Source of the DNA: Micrasema longulum
Taxonomy: Eukaryota > Arthropoda > Insecta > Trichoptera > Brachycentridae
Direction: 5' to 3'
Assembly: GCA_022494885.1 (NCBI GenBank)
Contig: JAGVSM010002433.1
Coordinates: forward strand, 1-64,000
Length of the DNA stretch: 64,000 bases
A model generated the notes under the pieces. That model did not search any database, was not told where the DNA came from, and saw only the letters and a program-made list of their open reading frames with translations. Position 1 is the stretch's first letter; each line of letters starts with the position of its first letter. Of this stretch, positions 46,633 through 59,400 are shown in pieces. The translations under genes were made by a program, and so were the position numbers.

Positions 46633-47119
46633 AAGGGGTCTAAAAAGTTGCATTTTGGAATACATTGAACGTAAAAATTATTTAAAAAAATATTCTATAC
46701 TGCTTTTGGCCCTCAACCGAGAATTGAAGTTTATAACTGTCTGAACATTTCCTTAATTATCAAATTTGATTTTTTTTTTAAATATTTAGTAAAGATATAA
46801 TTTAACCACATTAAATCGGCAAAAAGTTTACACTCCACGGATCTGATTCCGTTGAGCGCCTGGCTAATATTGACGAAAACAATGGCTCATTAAAACAATG
46901 CTACCCATTCATTACAGAACAAGTGCAACTCACGCCCTCGGATGTTTGTTTAATAAGAGTTAATGCACATTATATTGAAATGATTTCCTTACTTAAATAC
47001 GAAATGACATCCGGTGTAGCGCAAAAAAATTACTTTCTCGAAAACTTCGAGGGCCAAAAGCAGTATCAAATATTGTTTGCATTCCGAGTAATCCAAAAGG
47101 CAACTTTTTAGACCCCTTT
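46633..47119. mobile_element. TIR element with ~85-bp arms
   Basis: The left arm AAAGGGGTCTAAAAAGTTGC ... ACTGCTTTTGGCCCTC is matched by the reverse complement of the right arm, which ends GCAACTTTTTAGACCCCTTT. 487 bp; no transposase. The target duplication is not clear. Confidence 0.75.
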
Positions 47120-47519
47120 TATTTCGAAATTCGGAGAAAAAATATCAGCCAATCCTAATGTTTAGGGTTCCGTCATTATATTACATATTCTTTGTCCTGT
47201 CAGTCATGTCAGAGAACTGTCTCTGTGCCAAAACCATTCATCGAGAAATCAGATCAGTAATGAAACTCCGAGTCTCATAATGATGAAAAAATGAAGGGAG
47301 TACGTCTCTATTAGTTATCGGTGACTACCTCTGCCTTCTGATATTATCATATAGAGTCACCTTACCTTCCATGTGATAAAAATGATCCTGATGCGCCGGG
47401 AATGGAGTGCCAATGCAGTGGCAAATGCTCCATTGGGTGCGAATGATGATTATAATTTCTTCGGGAAAATTGTTACTAGGTATAAGTAATTATAAATTTA
47501 CTTATTATCATTGATTATC

Positions 47520-47855
47520 TATGTTCAAAGTATTAAGTTTATGGTTTGACATGTTAATTAATTTGAGTAAATATAAGTATTTAACCACTTACCGACTGTT
47601 TATGCCTACCAGTTTCGAGACTTACCCGTCTCTTCATCAAGACACTCACTACACCAAAATGCAAATACAGAAATACACTTTTACCTTTAGCATCATCGTA
47701 ATATACATAGTTTCCCAAGCAGTCCCTCCACAAAACCCTACCCTTCTCCTACCCAGCCACTTCACTTGTCCGCGTCTGGTGCGTATCGCTTCGTTGGTCG
47801 AATACGGTTTTATCTCATTTTTATTTTGTTTGGGAGGGGTAGGGTTTTGTGGAAA
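47520..47855 (-). mobile_element. Hairpin-bearing repeat related to 58321-58699
   Basis: Minus strand: GTCTTGATGAAGAGAC, loop, GTCTCGAAACTGG, i.e. a GAGAC/GTCTC stem followed by GAAAC. The same words occur, inverted, in both arms of 58321-58699. At its other end, CCACAAAACCCTACCC (47728-47743) has a perfect inverted partner at 47837-47852. Probably Penelope-derived terminal sequence. Confidence 0.5.
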
Positions 47856-47957
47856 GGATGCTAGTCCAATAAATTAAAGATTTACTCCATTTTGAGATTG
47901 TAAAAAAACAAAAATGACATTTCGAAAAATTTTGTTAAGATTTTTTTTAAAGCTTAC

Positions 47958-47994
47958 CGTGAGGAATGTTCCTCTGAAGTTTCGCAATCTGGCC
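47958..47994 (-). other. Candidate 37-nt non-coding exon upstream of gene A
   Basis: On the minus strand GGTTTTTCAG / 37 nt / GTAAGCTT is a textbook acceptor-donor pair. Placed 5.8 kb upstream of the untranslated acceptor at 42111, it could be a 5' leader exon of gene A. It has no other support. Confidence 0.3.
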
Positions 47995-49700
47995 CTGAAA
48001 AACCGTGTATATTAATTGAAACGTGCGGAAAGAACACATAAGAATACAACGGGGTGACGGAGTGACAAAGTGGGAAATATAAAATAAAACTAAACCTAGG
48101 AATTTTATTTATATTTTTATCAAAAGCATTAACTGTGGTGTTTTATCGAGAAACATTTACAAAAATTATCAATATTGTTAAATTTTATGAATATTTTTTT
48201 TATTGGATGCACATTTTTGGATGAAGCTTCTTTAAGTCTAAGAATTAAAAAACGTATTTTTTTTTCTAAATAATTTTTTTATTTCATAATTTCATAAAAT
48301 TATTTTTCAATCACGTTAATTAAGCTCCTCTTACACGAGAAGCAACTTTTGGCGACTTTTAACGTACCATAATACTTACATATTATGCTTTTAAATATTT
48401 TAAAAATTATAATGTTCTTGTTTTGATACATACGTGAATTTGTTAACCTTTTTAATCTACTATCTCCAACTTGTTAAATTATATCGGCATTTTTACAATT
48501 TCCGTTTTTGTACAACAAATTTACATTTTAATGGAAAACACTTAGTAATTACAAAAAATCTAGTATAAATAAATTAAAAACAATTTAAGAGCTATGTTCA
48601 TAAATTAAAGTTATACATTATTGTCTATTGGGTTATTTGAGCTTAGTAAAACATATCACATACTAGTTTATCAATACAGGATTTCACTTCAATAAAGTGT
48701 CTGCTCAATGGTAATCTTCTATTTGTTTTTTGAACTGTCGAGAAGTCCTCTATTCGACTTCCCGCCATCACAACTTTATTTTATTTTCTTAATTTATATG
48801 TACAGTTCTAATAACGTGTAAAATTACATATATAAAATAATAATTTTTACATGTTTTCAAGCATTTCAAAACATTTTTCTTATATTTCGGATGAAGTTCA
48901 TGTCTGTACTATTATTTAAATAAGTGTTAGTCATTTTATTAATATTTAAAGAATTCATTTATGGTCAAACATTGTGTAATAGATAACCATCATGTATACA
49001 TAATATATTCACTTACCAACATTTCTAACAAAAATGTATTAACATTTATTGAAATGTAAGCCATTTCAAATAACGAGTTATATAATACAAGGCTAGCACA
49101 ACGTGAAAGTTTGTTAGTACCGAGATTTTGAAATAAGTATGGTCAAATAATACTTCATTATACAATTCCTAATATTTAAAAAAAGATTCCTATGAATATC
49201 TTAAAAGAAAATGTTGACAAAACATTTAAGAAAAAAAAATCAATGGCTAATATGTAACAAGGCTTTATATTGATTATTATTTTATGTCAACTGTCAACTA
49301 TTGAAATTTTTGCAAATATATTTTGTGTAGAATTTTCTAGAACGTATTTACGTATGCTTTTAGTTCTTAATGATATTTATAATATATATCTTTTTAAATT
49401 TGTATTATTTCTTAACTTTTTTCTATGAAACGGAAAAATAAGAAACCTGCTGACAAGCCGGTTTCGCGGTTAAGTGGGTTTCATTCTTTTCTTTTTATAT
49501 TTTCTGTTCATGTTTTTCTTTCTTAAATAAAAATAAATACAAAAAAAAATTGAAGGATGAAAATGACTTTGTTTTATCTACTCACAATAGTTTTTATATG
49601 GTTTGCTGGTTTTGCAACGCTCAAATAAAAAAAGTTTATGTAAATCTAGTAAAAAAATACAATTTTTCTAAACTAAATATATCTCGAATCTCACCCACAA
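47995..49700. other. Intergenic between gene B and gene A, nothing recognised
   Basis: Very AT-rich with no coding frame and none of the repeat families named here. Confidence 0.5.
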
Positions 49701-49925
49701 TTTGATGGTTACTGGTTGAGCGCTTTACCCACTAAACCGCGAGGTGCATTGACTTATCGCAAAAGAAGCCGTGAGCCGAGTTGCTGTCCTGCGGTTGATA
49801 TCCTGAACTCGCGGATTGGTCCAAAGTTCGAACCATGCTCGAAATCACAATTTGATTATCATTTTCTAATACAGAGATATTTGTGTTCAACTTGCTGAAA
49901 CTGACCCCCAAACTCCAAATACTTT
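49700..49925. mobile_element. SINE heads back to back (minus family unknown; plus family B-like)
   Basis: Minus strand: CGGTTTAGTGGGTAAAGCGC and GGGTGAGATTCGAGA form a tRNA-like head (about 49685-49748). Plus strand: GAACTCGCGGATTGGTCCAA, GTTCGAACC, then TCATTTTCTAATACAGAG and GCTGAAACTGACCCCC are a diverged family B copy (49782-49925). Confidence 0.55.
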
Positions 49926-50034
49926 AGACTTATTCGTGTATGTTTCTTCAAAAAATATATCCGCTTAGGCGTATGAAGAATACAGTTCTGGTTGTAAAAT
50001 AAAACTAGTGAATATCTATTTTTAAAGGTTTTTC

Positions 50035-50165
50035 AAACTGTAGTATTTCATTGTTCCTGAAACTGGCACCTGAAGTTTAGGACAGATCGCCGTACGAAAT
50101 ACTCTGGATTTGATTATCAAATGCAGTGCCCTATGCACTCTGGGTGCGGAAAGGAGAACGATTGT
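50035..50165 (+). mobile_element. SINE family A 3' half
   Basis: ATTTCATTGTTCCTGAAACT, then ATGCAGTGCCCTATGCACTC and GGTGCGGAAAGG. Confidence 0.65.
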
Positions 50166-50313
50166 AAAATAACACATTTATACCAACTTAACGGGACGTT
50201 GAAACATAAAATAATATAACCACACTATAGTTTTTGCCTTTAAACAGTTTTGAGAAATACAAATATCACATTATGTCACAAAATCGTCAGTTTGATCAAT
50301 ATTTTTATATCGT

Positions 50314-50319
50314 TTTAAT
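50314..50319 (-). terminator. Possible polyadenylation signal of SLC6 gene B
   Basis: ATTAAA (second most common animal signal) on the minus strand about 14 nt past the stop; weak because it is so close. Confidence 0.3.
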
Positions 50320-50332
50320 AAAAATTACGTAT

Positions 50333-50494
50333 TTAGTAACCAAACACGCTGTTGAATATTTTCATAAAACCCGATGTGGGCGGTCTGATAGACCTGTCTA
50401 GTTTTTTTTGTTCTACGAAAGCTAACCATTCCTTTTTGACCTTCGGGTCAACTGGACCCCAATCTGCTCTCGGAGAGAAAGCTGCGACGACTCT
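50333..50494 (-). CDS. SLC6 gene B last exon
   Basis: RVVAAFSPRADWGPVDPKVK then KEWLAFVEQKKLDRSIRPP and GFMKIFNSVFGY, TAA. Acceptor TTTTCAG. The WGPVDP block is closer to the NAT consensus than gene A's WGPIDG. Confidence 0.93.
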   Translation of the reverse strand, partial: RVVAAFSPRADWGPVDPKVKKEWLAFVEQKKLDRSIRPPTSGFMKIFNSVFGY

Positions 50495-53400
50495 CTGAAA
50501 ACAGAAAAAACGGTTATGTATTAATATTCAAACACTGTTTATACATGAACATATGCATAAGGGCGGGCATATTACCGTGAAAATCAGTAGTGTATGAACA
50601 TATTGTTAGCATATTATAATATTTTCATTATAAAACAAACTATTGAAAAACACGTATATTTTTTTAAAAAATAAAAATTGACTTAATATCCATACTGTAC
50701 TACGGAAAAAAAAGGGGTAAAAAGTATGCAGAATGAAAAATATTACTTTTTCTTTAAAACACTAAATAACTGAATGTACAAACAAATATATATTTTAAAT
50801 CTATGATACTGTTTTCATGACATTTTCATTTTTAACAAGTTGTAAATAAACCGATCATAAATATTTAAATATTACAACAGAGACAATGAACATTTTGTTG
50901 AAGGTAATGTTGAAATCTAGACATTTACAGGGATTATGATTTTTCATTAGCTGGTTTGAGCAGCCATTTTACACGCTGTGTAACATTTACCATTCTGCCT
51001 TCAAAAATTCGGACAAACTCAAAATATTGTTGATAAAACTAGCTCTTAGAAAAAATATAAAAATTGAAAAGTATTTTTAGGCATTGTCTAGTATAAGGTA
51101 ATATAATTCAGTTAGATAAATCTCTTCCCAAAAAAAAAATATTTCAGCTCTTTAAATTCACAACTGAAGGGATATAGATTTACAAATATAGGTAGAATGG
51201 TAAATGTTACATGGTGTGTATGGCCAGCTATGCTTCATAAGGTGCGGAAAGGGAATGGAGGTGAAGGTTAAATGTTATATATGATAATAAATACATTTAT
51301 TATTTCTTAATGGAAAAATCAGATTTTCTGTGCTCGTATTAACGCGTTTTTTAATTTAAATTTTATAGATCTAAAACTACAACTATGATTTTTTTAAAAT
51401 TATGATAGAAGTAAACTATTTGTCGGATAATAAAAAAAGATTAAATTAAAAAAAAAAAAATATTTCCCTAGACACCAAAATAAATAAATAAAATTCTAAA
51501 ATATCACGAAAAGTACTTAAAATGGACCTCTTTTATTCATAGACTATTATAAACCACAACCGAATTTGAACAGAGTTAAATTCAATAAAACACTTTTATA
51601 GGCGTTTGTTTGGGCAATTTAGGCAATTTATTGAGAGAACTCTTTACAATGCCGATCGCGACAATTATTTTCTCTTGATCCGGTATTTAATCGTCTAAGC
51701 ACTATAAAATTTTAATTAAAATTGTGATCAATCCGCGCTTAAACGCGTAAAATGAGAAATAATATAGGGTTCTGGTCCAGACATCAGAGATCTGAGGTTC
51801 GAACCCCACTCTATATGTGCACACGAGTGACGTGTGTATGTTGGTATATGAACAAATATTTTAGTCTGCCTTAGCACGGGTCTTCTCCTACTAGACATTA
51901 CTTGAAACTATGTAAACCTATCTAATGAATAAAAATATACAAAAATAACAGCACTTTATATATGTACATGAACGTTTTAAATACATATAAGGGTGGGTGG
52001 GTATATTTCCTTAAGGCAGTATCCTCCAACCTACCCAAACCACAGATATAGTAATACAAAATCTAATAATCTTATTATAAAATTAACAGAAACAACAATT
52101 ACCTAAAACTATACACTAAACTATGAAGAAAAGGAGGAGGTGAGAGGAAAATCTCAGATATTCAGATAGCGAAAATTCAATCTTGATTGAAATGTAAATA
52201 CAGAAAGGGTGTTTTTTACATTAGTGGGTAGATTATTCCACAGTCGAGCAGCTACTAACTACTGTCAAAGTGGAGGCAAAAAATTAGAGTGATGTATGGG
52301 TATTAAAAGGGTTCTCTTATTTCTTGAACGAAGAGATAGCCCGTGTTAATATAATAGTAAAAAGAGCTCTCTCACATAAACAGGTGAAGTGGGATTATTT
52401 AAAATATTGGGAAGAAGTGATAGAATGTGAACGTTTCTTCTATACCTGATACTGAGCCAGTGTAGTTGCGTGCGGTATTCAGTTATGTGATTGGATTTGC
52501 GAAAATTTAATATAAGGCGTATATAGACATTCTGCAATCGCACCAACTTATCAAGCAGTTCAGAATTCACTCTAATCAACTTTATAACATCAATTCTCAT
52601 ATTCTAATAGTGAGTTATGCCTATGAAACTCATTTTTAACAAAATTTACGATAGTACAGGGAGCCGTGGGTACTCAGGTCGAGAATTGCAAGCGCCTACC
52701 CAAATTGTCCGTTAAACGTTTGTTGTTAAACTAAGAACTAAACTAAACGCTTTTGTTCTAAAGAATTAACAGAGCTAAAAGGCTACTCTGGCGAATTAAA
52801 CATACTTTGATGGTACCCATACTATCCACCTATATACATACTAATATTATAAAAGCAAAAGGGTGTTTGTTTGTAGGAAACACACACGTCTCAACGGAAC
52901 AAACGATTGTCATTTTTTTTGCATTAGGATAGCCGGAGAGGTGAGAAGTAAAATTGTATACTTATTTTTCATAGCGAATTTTTTTTTAAATCAATGAAAA
53001 ACATATGTTTCAATAATGAACATCATTATTTGAAAACGAGTAGGCGGTAAGACGGAATGTCAAAAAATCCATTTTATTAAAATTTTGAAATATTTACTTG
53101 CTTTATCTGTGGTTAGTTTGGTTTGGTTTTGGAGTAGGATTTTGGATTTGTCAACAGAATAATGATGCTACGTCACCATAGACTAACGGATGGTCACATT
53201 TCTTTTACAGTGATAGTTGGAAGACCGAGTTACTTTCAATTCTGATCAAATATGTCATTCCATCGAGAAAATTCTTATTGATAAACGACACAACTAATTA
53301 ATTACCTAAATGATATGAGACATAGGGAGACCCTAACACTACGTGGGTAAAGCCGCGGGTAAAAGCTAGTAGTAATATAAACATTTAATCCCACACCAAA

Positions 53401-56400
53401 CACAAGGGGGTTGTCTCATTTTTGCGTGGTATTTCGTTTTTTTTATACTCTGCCTATGCATAGAATTATAATATGCCAGAAGGCGAGTAGAACCAAGTTT
53501 GTATACATCATACTGTGTCCAAAAGTCCTCCTCTACCCGACATCCCTCCTGCGCGCGTGTAGTGGCCGCGTAATGTTGCCAGACCGTGAACAATATACAC
53601 AAATATAAGATAATTTTGTGTTATGCCATGTTATATTTTACCACAAAAAATGTTTTACTGACTCCAGTACAAAAAAACCGGCAATTTTATAAGGCAAGTG
53701 TAAAAAAAAAAAAAAAATATTTAGTAATTAAGTAAATTAATACCGTTTAATATGAGACTTATCTATAGAAAACAGGGTTAAAAATTCGACAACCCTGGCA
53801 AAACTAACAAAATGTCCACTTAATTTTATTTAACAATGTGACAGATGGTAAAATAATCGATTTCTTAAATAATATTAATTGTGAATTCGCTTCTTACACA
53901 TGACATGTGATTCTACCGTATTCCCTTTTAATCCCAGAAGTATTTTGACACCTACAAACGACACAACACGGCGTAATAGAATTTAAATCGGCAGTTGCGT
54001 ACTAAGCGACGTCTACGGAGTACATAATGGCCAAAACGTAAGTAGGCTTCAGTGAGATGCGCGTACGCGGTTTATGGACTATTACAATTCTATGATGTAA
54101 GTATAACTTGTATAAAAACTTTGTTAAGCATTAAATAATTAAATAAATCATAACTACGCAAATATTTGTTTCTAAAAAAGTTACTCACATTTTTCAGACC
54201 AATAATATGTTTTCTTTTGTAGACGGCTATAAAGGCGAATATCGGTATCTGCATTATTCCTATGGCTGAGAGAATCCATCCGCTTGCTGTAAAAAATAAA
54301 TCAAAAATAAATAACAAATATTCACTTAAGTAAAAATAAGGAATCGTTCATTTATCGTCATCGCCATTATTTCACCCAGCGATGCACAGGGCACTGCATT
54401 GGTGCACCAAATGCAGGCGTATTTCCATCATCTGTTAATTTTAAAATAGGTACTGTGTACAAAATTCCCTCGAGTCACTGCGGTAATAACCTGAGAAGTT
54501 AGAAGTTAGAAGATGATCGCCAGATAATCACTGTCTATTTTCATAATATTAAAATTACATGCGTGTCTTGCTTAGTTATATTATTAGATAACATCTCTTT
54601 CTCTCAAATGAATGTTCTTTAAATGTATCTAAAAGCACTCAATATTTTGTAATTTTCGGATATCACATAATATTTCATTATCTACAGAAATAAATAAAAT
54701 AAATCTTTCAATTCAATTCACCATGGAACTGGGAGGTAAAGTAATTAATTTTCTTGACTTAAAAATTAACATCGAAAATAATAAATTAGATTTTACAATT
54801 TATAGAAAACCCACATACAGCGATAACCTCATTCATAATACATCTCTCATAAACTCGCTGTATTTCATAGTTTTATACATAGACTTTTACACGTATCCTT
54901 AAATAATGATAACTTAAACATTGAATTAAATACAATAAAATCATTAGCACGCAATAATGGATATGAATGTGATCTTATTGATCGATTAATAAGAAAAAAA
55001 CAGAATAAACTAGTTGCATCACAACTTAGTCAAGGACTTATTATAAAAGAATCAAAATCTCGTAAAAAATGGGCAACGCTATCATATCTCGGAGATTGTA
55101 GTAATTTAATTAGTAAAATAGCTAACAGAGATGAATGTTCTATTGCATTCTATAACAATTCAAATATGGGGAAAATGTTAATCAATAATAAAGATCAAAG
55201 GGAAAGGGATACTAACTCAGGCTCATATTTATTACGCTGCGGTTCATGCGAAGCCGAGTACGCGGGCCAAATGGGAAGGTCGTTCAAAACTAGGATTAAC
55301 GAACACTTCCAAAGTTGGAGAAATAACAAGGAAAACTCCACGTTTGCGAACCACCTTATTGAGTCAAATCATGTTTTTGATAAAAATACAAATGTTCAAT
55401 TCCTTCACACATGCAGCAAAGGCCAAAAATTAGATAAACTTGAAATTTTAGAAATAAACCGCTTAAAAAATTGCCCTGATAAAATAATATTAAACGCTCA
55501 AGTAACACACGTGCATTCTCCATTATTGTATCCATTAAAATACAAACAATGAAACTAATCGATGAGAATTAACTGGCGGGAATTTTTGCTTTCAGAGAAT
55601 CACTTAATTACCCCCCGGGCCCGGAGACATAGCTGTCGATGGAACTACCAACCAGCGGCCCCTGTTATAGTTTTAATTAAATTTAAATACATGTAATTCA
55701 AATATATTTTCATTATAAAACTTCATAAAATTATATATTTTATACCAGTTTTTATTATATACATTCAAACAAAACTTATGTTTTTATAATTGTTATTACC
55801 TTATACTTAAATGATTTTAATTTAAATTCTTTTATTTACATAATTATATAAAATCATAATTTACAACCCCTGCTTGCACTTGTATATAACATAGAAATTT
55901 GTTTAGTCTCCCACCAGTCTGACGATATCGGTCACGACGAAACCCGGTCACTGGTAAAAAATTTATAAAATAATTATAAATAAAAGTGGAATAAAACTAT
56001 AAAGTATTTTTATTATTATAATTTAAATTATCTACCGTACCTAAATATGTGATATTTTGATTTACTTGAATATTTACTGGTTGCGCAAAAGGTTAGTGGG
56101 ATTGAGAGGTTGGTGGGATTGATTGGTTTGTGGCTGGATGGACCGCCAGTGGATGAAGGGCCACCTAACCTACCCATCCTGTGATTTCTCAACTTCTAAT
56201 GTATGTTTATTCTCCTCGCCTCTATGGCCATGGGTAGCTACGGTTGCTATGAGAACAATTTTCCATATCCATAGCAACCAACATCAACAATCACGTTTTT
56301 TCTCTTGAAAATTTTGTTCTGTCAACTACTGCATGTTCATAATTTTATCTGCCCGCATCTGCTCGCCCTTTAATTATCTGCCCGCATCCGCACACCTTTA

Positions 56401-59400
56401 CATTTTCTGACCGCTGCGCCGCCACTTTCATCCATATATTCCCCGAACAACTATATTGAAAGTGCTGTATTCACCAAAAAAGGGAAACACTACCCAGAAG
56501 CCAGGACTTGGAGATAGCATCCGGATTCCTGGCCCTGACCCCTTGTCCTGACTTCCCAAAGGTATGATTTTCGTCTGCTGTAGTTTGTTTGGCCGCATAC
56601 AGTTCTTTTCTGCATCTGCCATCATCGCGCAACGTATCTTTTCTCACCCCGCAAAAATTAACACAAATCAACGATTCAGTCAAACAATATCCACGCAAAT
56701 TTATAATCGCCACCTCAATTACAAAAAAAATCGTTGTAATATTCACAGTAGTTGCCGAGATATTAATCAATTACATAAAAAAAACGGTTGATTAAGATAA
56801 AACGCGGTCTGACTTTTCTACACAGAAACGTATTCCCGTATTTTCTCCCTGGATTATATAGCTCGACAGAAAAGTTTTTCCAACGCACTCTAGATAATAA
56901 TAATTATAATAATTATCGATAACTTATATAGCGCTATTTTCGTAATATAATACCTCAAGGGCGCTTTACAAGGTGATTATATAAAGGTATAAATTAAATT
57001 TTAACTTTTTAATTTAAGAAAAATAATGTACTTTGTTACCACATGCTAAGAATTTATTCAAATGATTTAGAGAACAAGTGGGTTTTAAGTTTCTTCCGAA
57101 ACATCACTTCACTCTCACAGTTTCGCACCTCTGCTTCCCGAGCATTCCATGCCGTAGGGCCTGCGACCGCAAATGCACGTTCGCCGAATTTGGTGCGCTG
57201 TTTGCGTAGAGGTATAATAACTTTTCCTTTCGACGTAGATGTTACTGATCTAAGCGTAAGACGTCTGTCAGCTAGTTCATCTGGAATGCAGAGTTCCCTT
57301 AGATATTCTGGAGCAGAGTTGTGCAGTGACTTATACATAAACCAACAGAGTTTGTATTCCACCCTCTGTGGAAAACGTAGCCAGTGTAATTCCCAAAGTA
57401 GTCGAGTGATATGACTGAACTTAGAGATTCCAAAAATAAGTCTCGCTGCGGCATTCAATACAGACTGTAGGCGAGTCATTTTACACATTGGTAGACCTGC
57501 GTAGATACCATTACAATAATCGACTCTAGGCACCACAAACGCATTTATTAATTGACGGGCGGCATCAACTGGCAAATTTTTGCGTATAGATTTAATCTCT
57601 CTCAGCTGGTAAAAGCATGAACTTATCGTTCTACTAATTTGAGCGTCAAGAGAAAGGTCAGAATTAAGGATGACTCCCAGTAGTTTAACGGTGGGTAAAG
57701 CGGTACTCCTTACATCGGGTAGTGCCGTATCCTGAATTAAATTCTGATATTTGCTATCGGCGTGTCTCTATTGTTTCGATTTTTTAAATAAATTGATTGT
57801 TATGGCAGCTAGGACAATTCAAAAACCCTTAAAAACGCCTAGATTTATCTGCCATCTTCGGAGGTACTGTAATGATGATTATTTTTAAAAACGCAAAAGG
57901 TACCGACAGAGAAAATTTAATACTAATACTATTTCTTTTAAAAAAACACATTCAGTTTTAGGGTGCGGATATCAAGAACGCGAAACCTTAATTATGTCGA
58001 TTTTGGTAAGGCGTTATCAGTCCGACGTGCAGTTGTCTTTTTCGCTCAGTATTGGGAAGGTATCTGCGAGAGAGTGAAAGAAAAACTAAATTCAAATACC
58101 TATTCATTAAACTGCTATCCCTACTTATCCTCTTAATGAAGGTAATGTGATGAGTCTTACAGTTCTGGTACCAGTCTTAGGACAGCAAAGTATTGCAGTG
58201 AAGCATCTTCGAAATTAAGGTATCACGTTGGCCCTGCCAGGAATCGAACCCGGGACCTCTAGCATGGATAGCGAACGCACCAATAATTATTACACTTTGA
58301 TTGAATGTTTGTGACTAACTTTAGTAAACACTACTATATAACCACTTACCGACGTTTTGTGTCTACTGGTTTCGAGACGTATCCATCTCTCTGTCGGGAC
58401 ACTACACCAACATGCGAATACTACAATAAACTTTCAACTTTACCATCACCGTACTATAAATAGTATTCACGAAAATAAACAGAAATTCCATGCAGAGTTA
58501 AAGGGAATGAACATGTACTAAAAAGTAAGTTTGATGATATTTAGTGGTATGCTGGAGAATTGGTAGGAAGTTGGGAAGGGGAAAAGGAGGGAAGTTTTTG
58601 CATGTTGGTGTAGTAAGTGTCTTGACGAAGAGACAGTTACGTCTCGAAACCTATAGACATAAAAAGTCAGCAAGTGTTAATGTACTAATATTTACTAACA
58701 TAAATTAAAATTTTGTGAAATCCTTTTTTTTTTTTTTTTTAAGTTAAACTATTAAATGAAATCTATTTGGCGGATGAAACAGAAGAGATATTCTTTTTTG
58801 CGGCGAATTCATTTTTAGTTTTATTTTTTGAAATATCTGTTTGAATCGTTTCCGGTAATTTTAATATGAGATTCGCTGTTCGTTTGATCATTCGTTTGTA
58901 GGCGAATTCATTTGATTTTTTGCTGGTTTTCCTTTGTCTGAATAATCCAGTAGCTTCATTATTGCCGATACGCAAAACAGAACACATGTTTAAAACAAAA
59001 CTCCGGGTAGAGGAGACTATGAACAAAATAAATAATTTCAAACTCTGGTCTTCTCATCAACAAAGGGGTGCACTTCTCTAAAAAAACGATTTTTGAACAT
59101 GTATTGAATTTAATGTTATTTGAGTTTTACCAAAAATCCAGTAAAAATAAATAAATACAAATTACAAGGAATTTAAGGAAAGGATCTGATTATGATCCAC
59201 AAAAAACAAATGCTGTTTGTAAACATTCAAAAAACAAACTTTTTTATACACAAAAAAACAACATCTTTCCATTTTTTTGTAAATGCATTCCCCTCGAAAG
59301 CAACCCTGGTGGATCAATGAATAAAACATTTTTATTCCTTACTTCTTTTTTACATATTAGATTGAATATTTTAATGTGTACGAACACACGCAGCGCAAAG

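Larger units (their letters stand above)
54700..55960 (+). mobile_element. Penelope-like element, 3' half
   Basis: GGKVINFLDLKINIENNKLD then FTIYRKPTYSDNLIHNTSLI is the post-palm FLDL/RKPT block of Penelope-like RTs. There is a frameshift near 54860, then a linker, then the GIY-YIG endonuclease (55166-55552). Downstream untranslated sequence ends in a hammerhead-like motif at 55913-55955. The 5' RT domains are missing. Confidence 0.85.

Noticed and set aside
47521..47877. 118-codon plus ORF
   Set aside because: Runs through the hairpin-bearing repeat and an inverted repeat; no protein features beyond chance hydrophobic runs.
56428..56795. Overlapping frames on both strands as a small gene
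   Set aside because: No start context, splice sites or recognisable motif; frames on both strands overlap equally.
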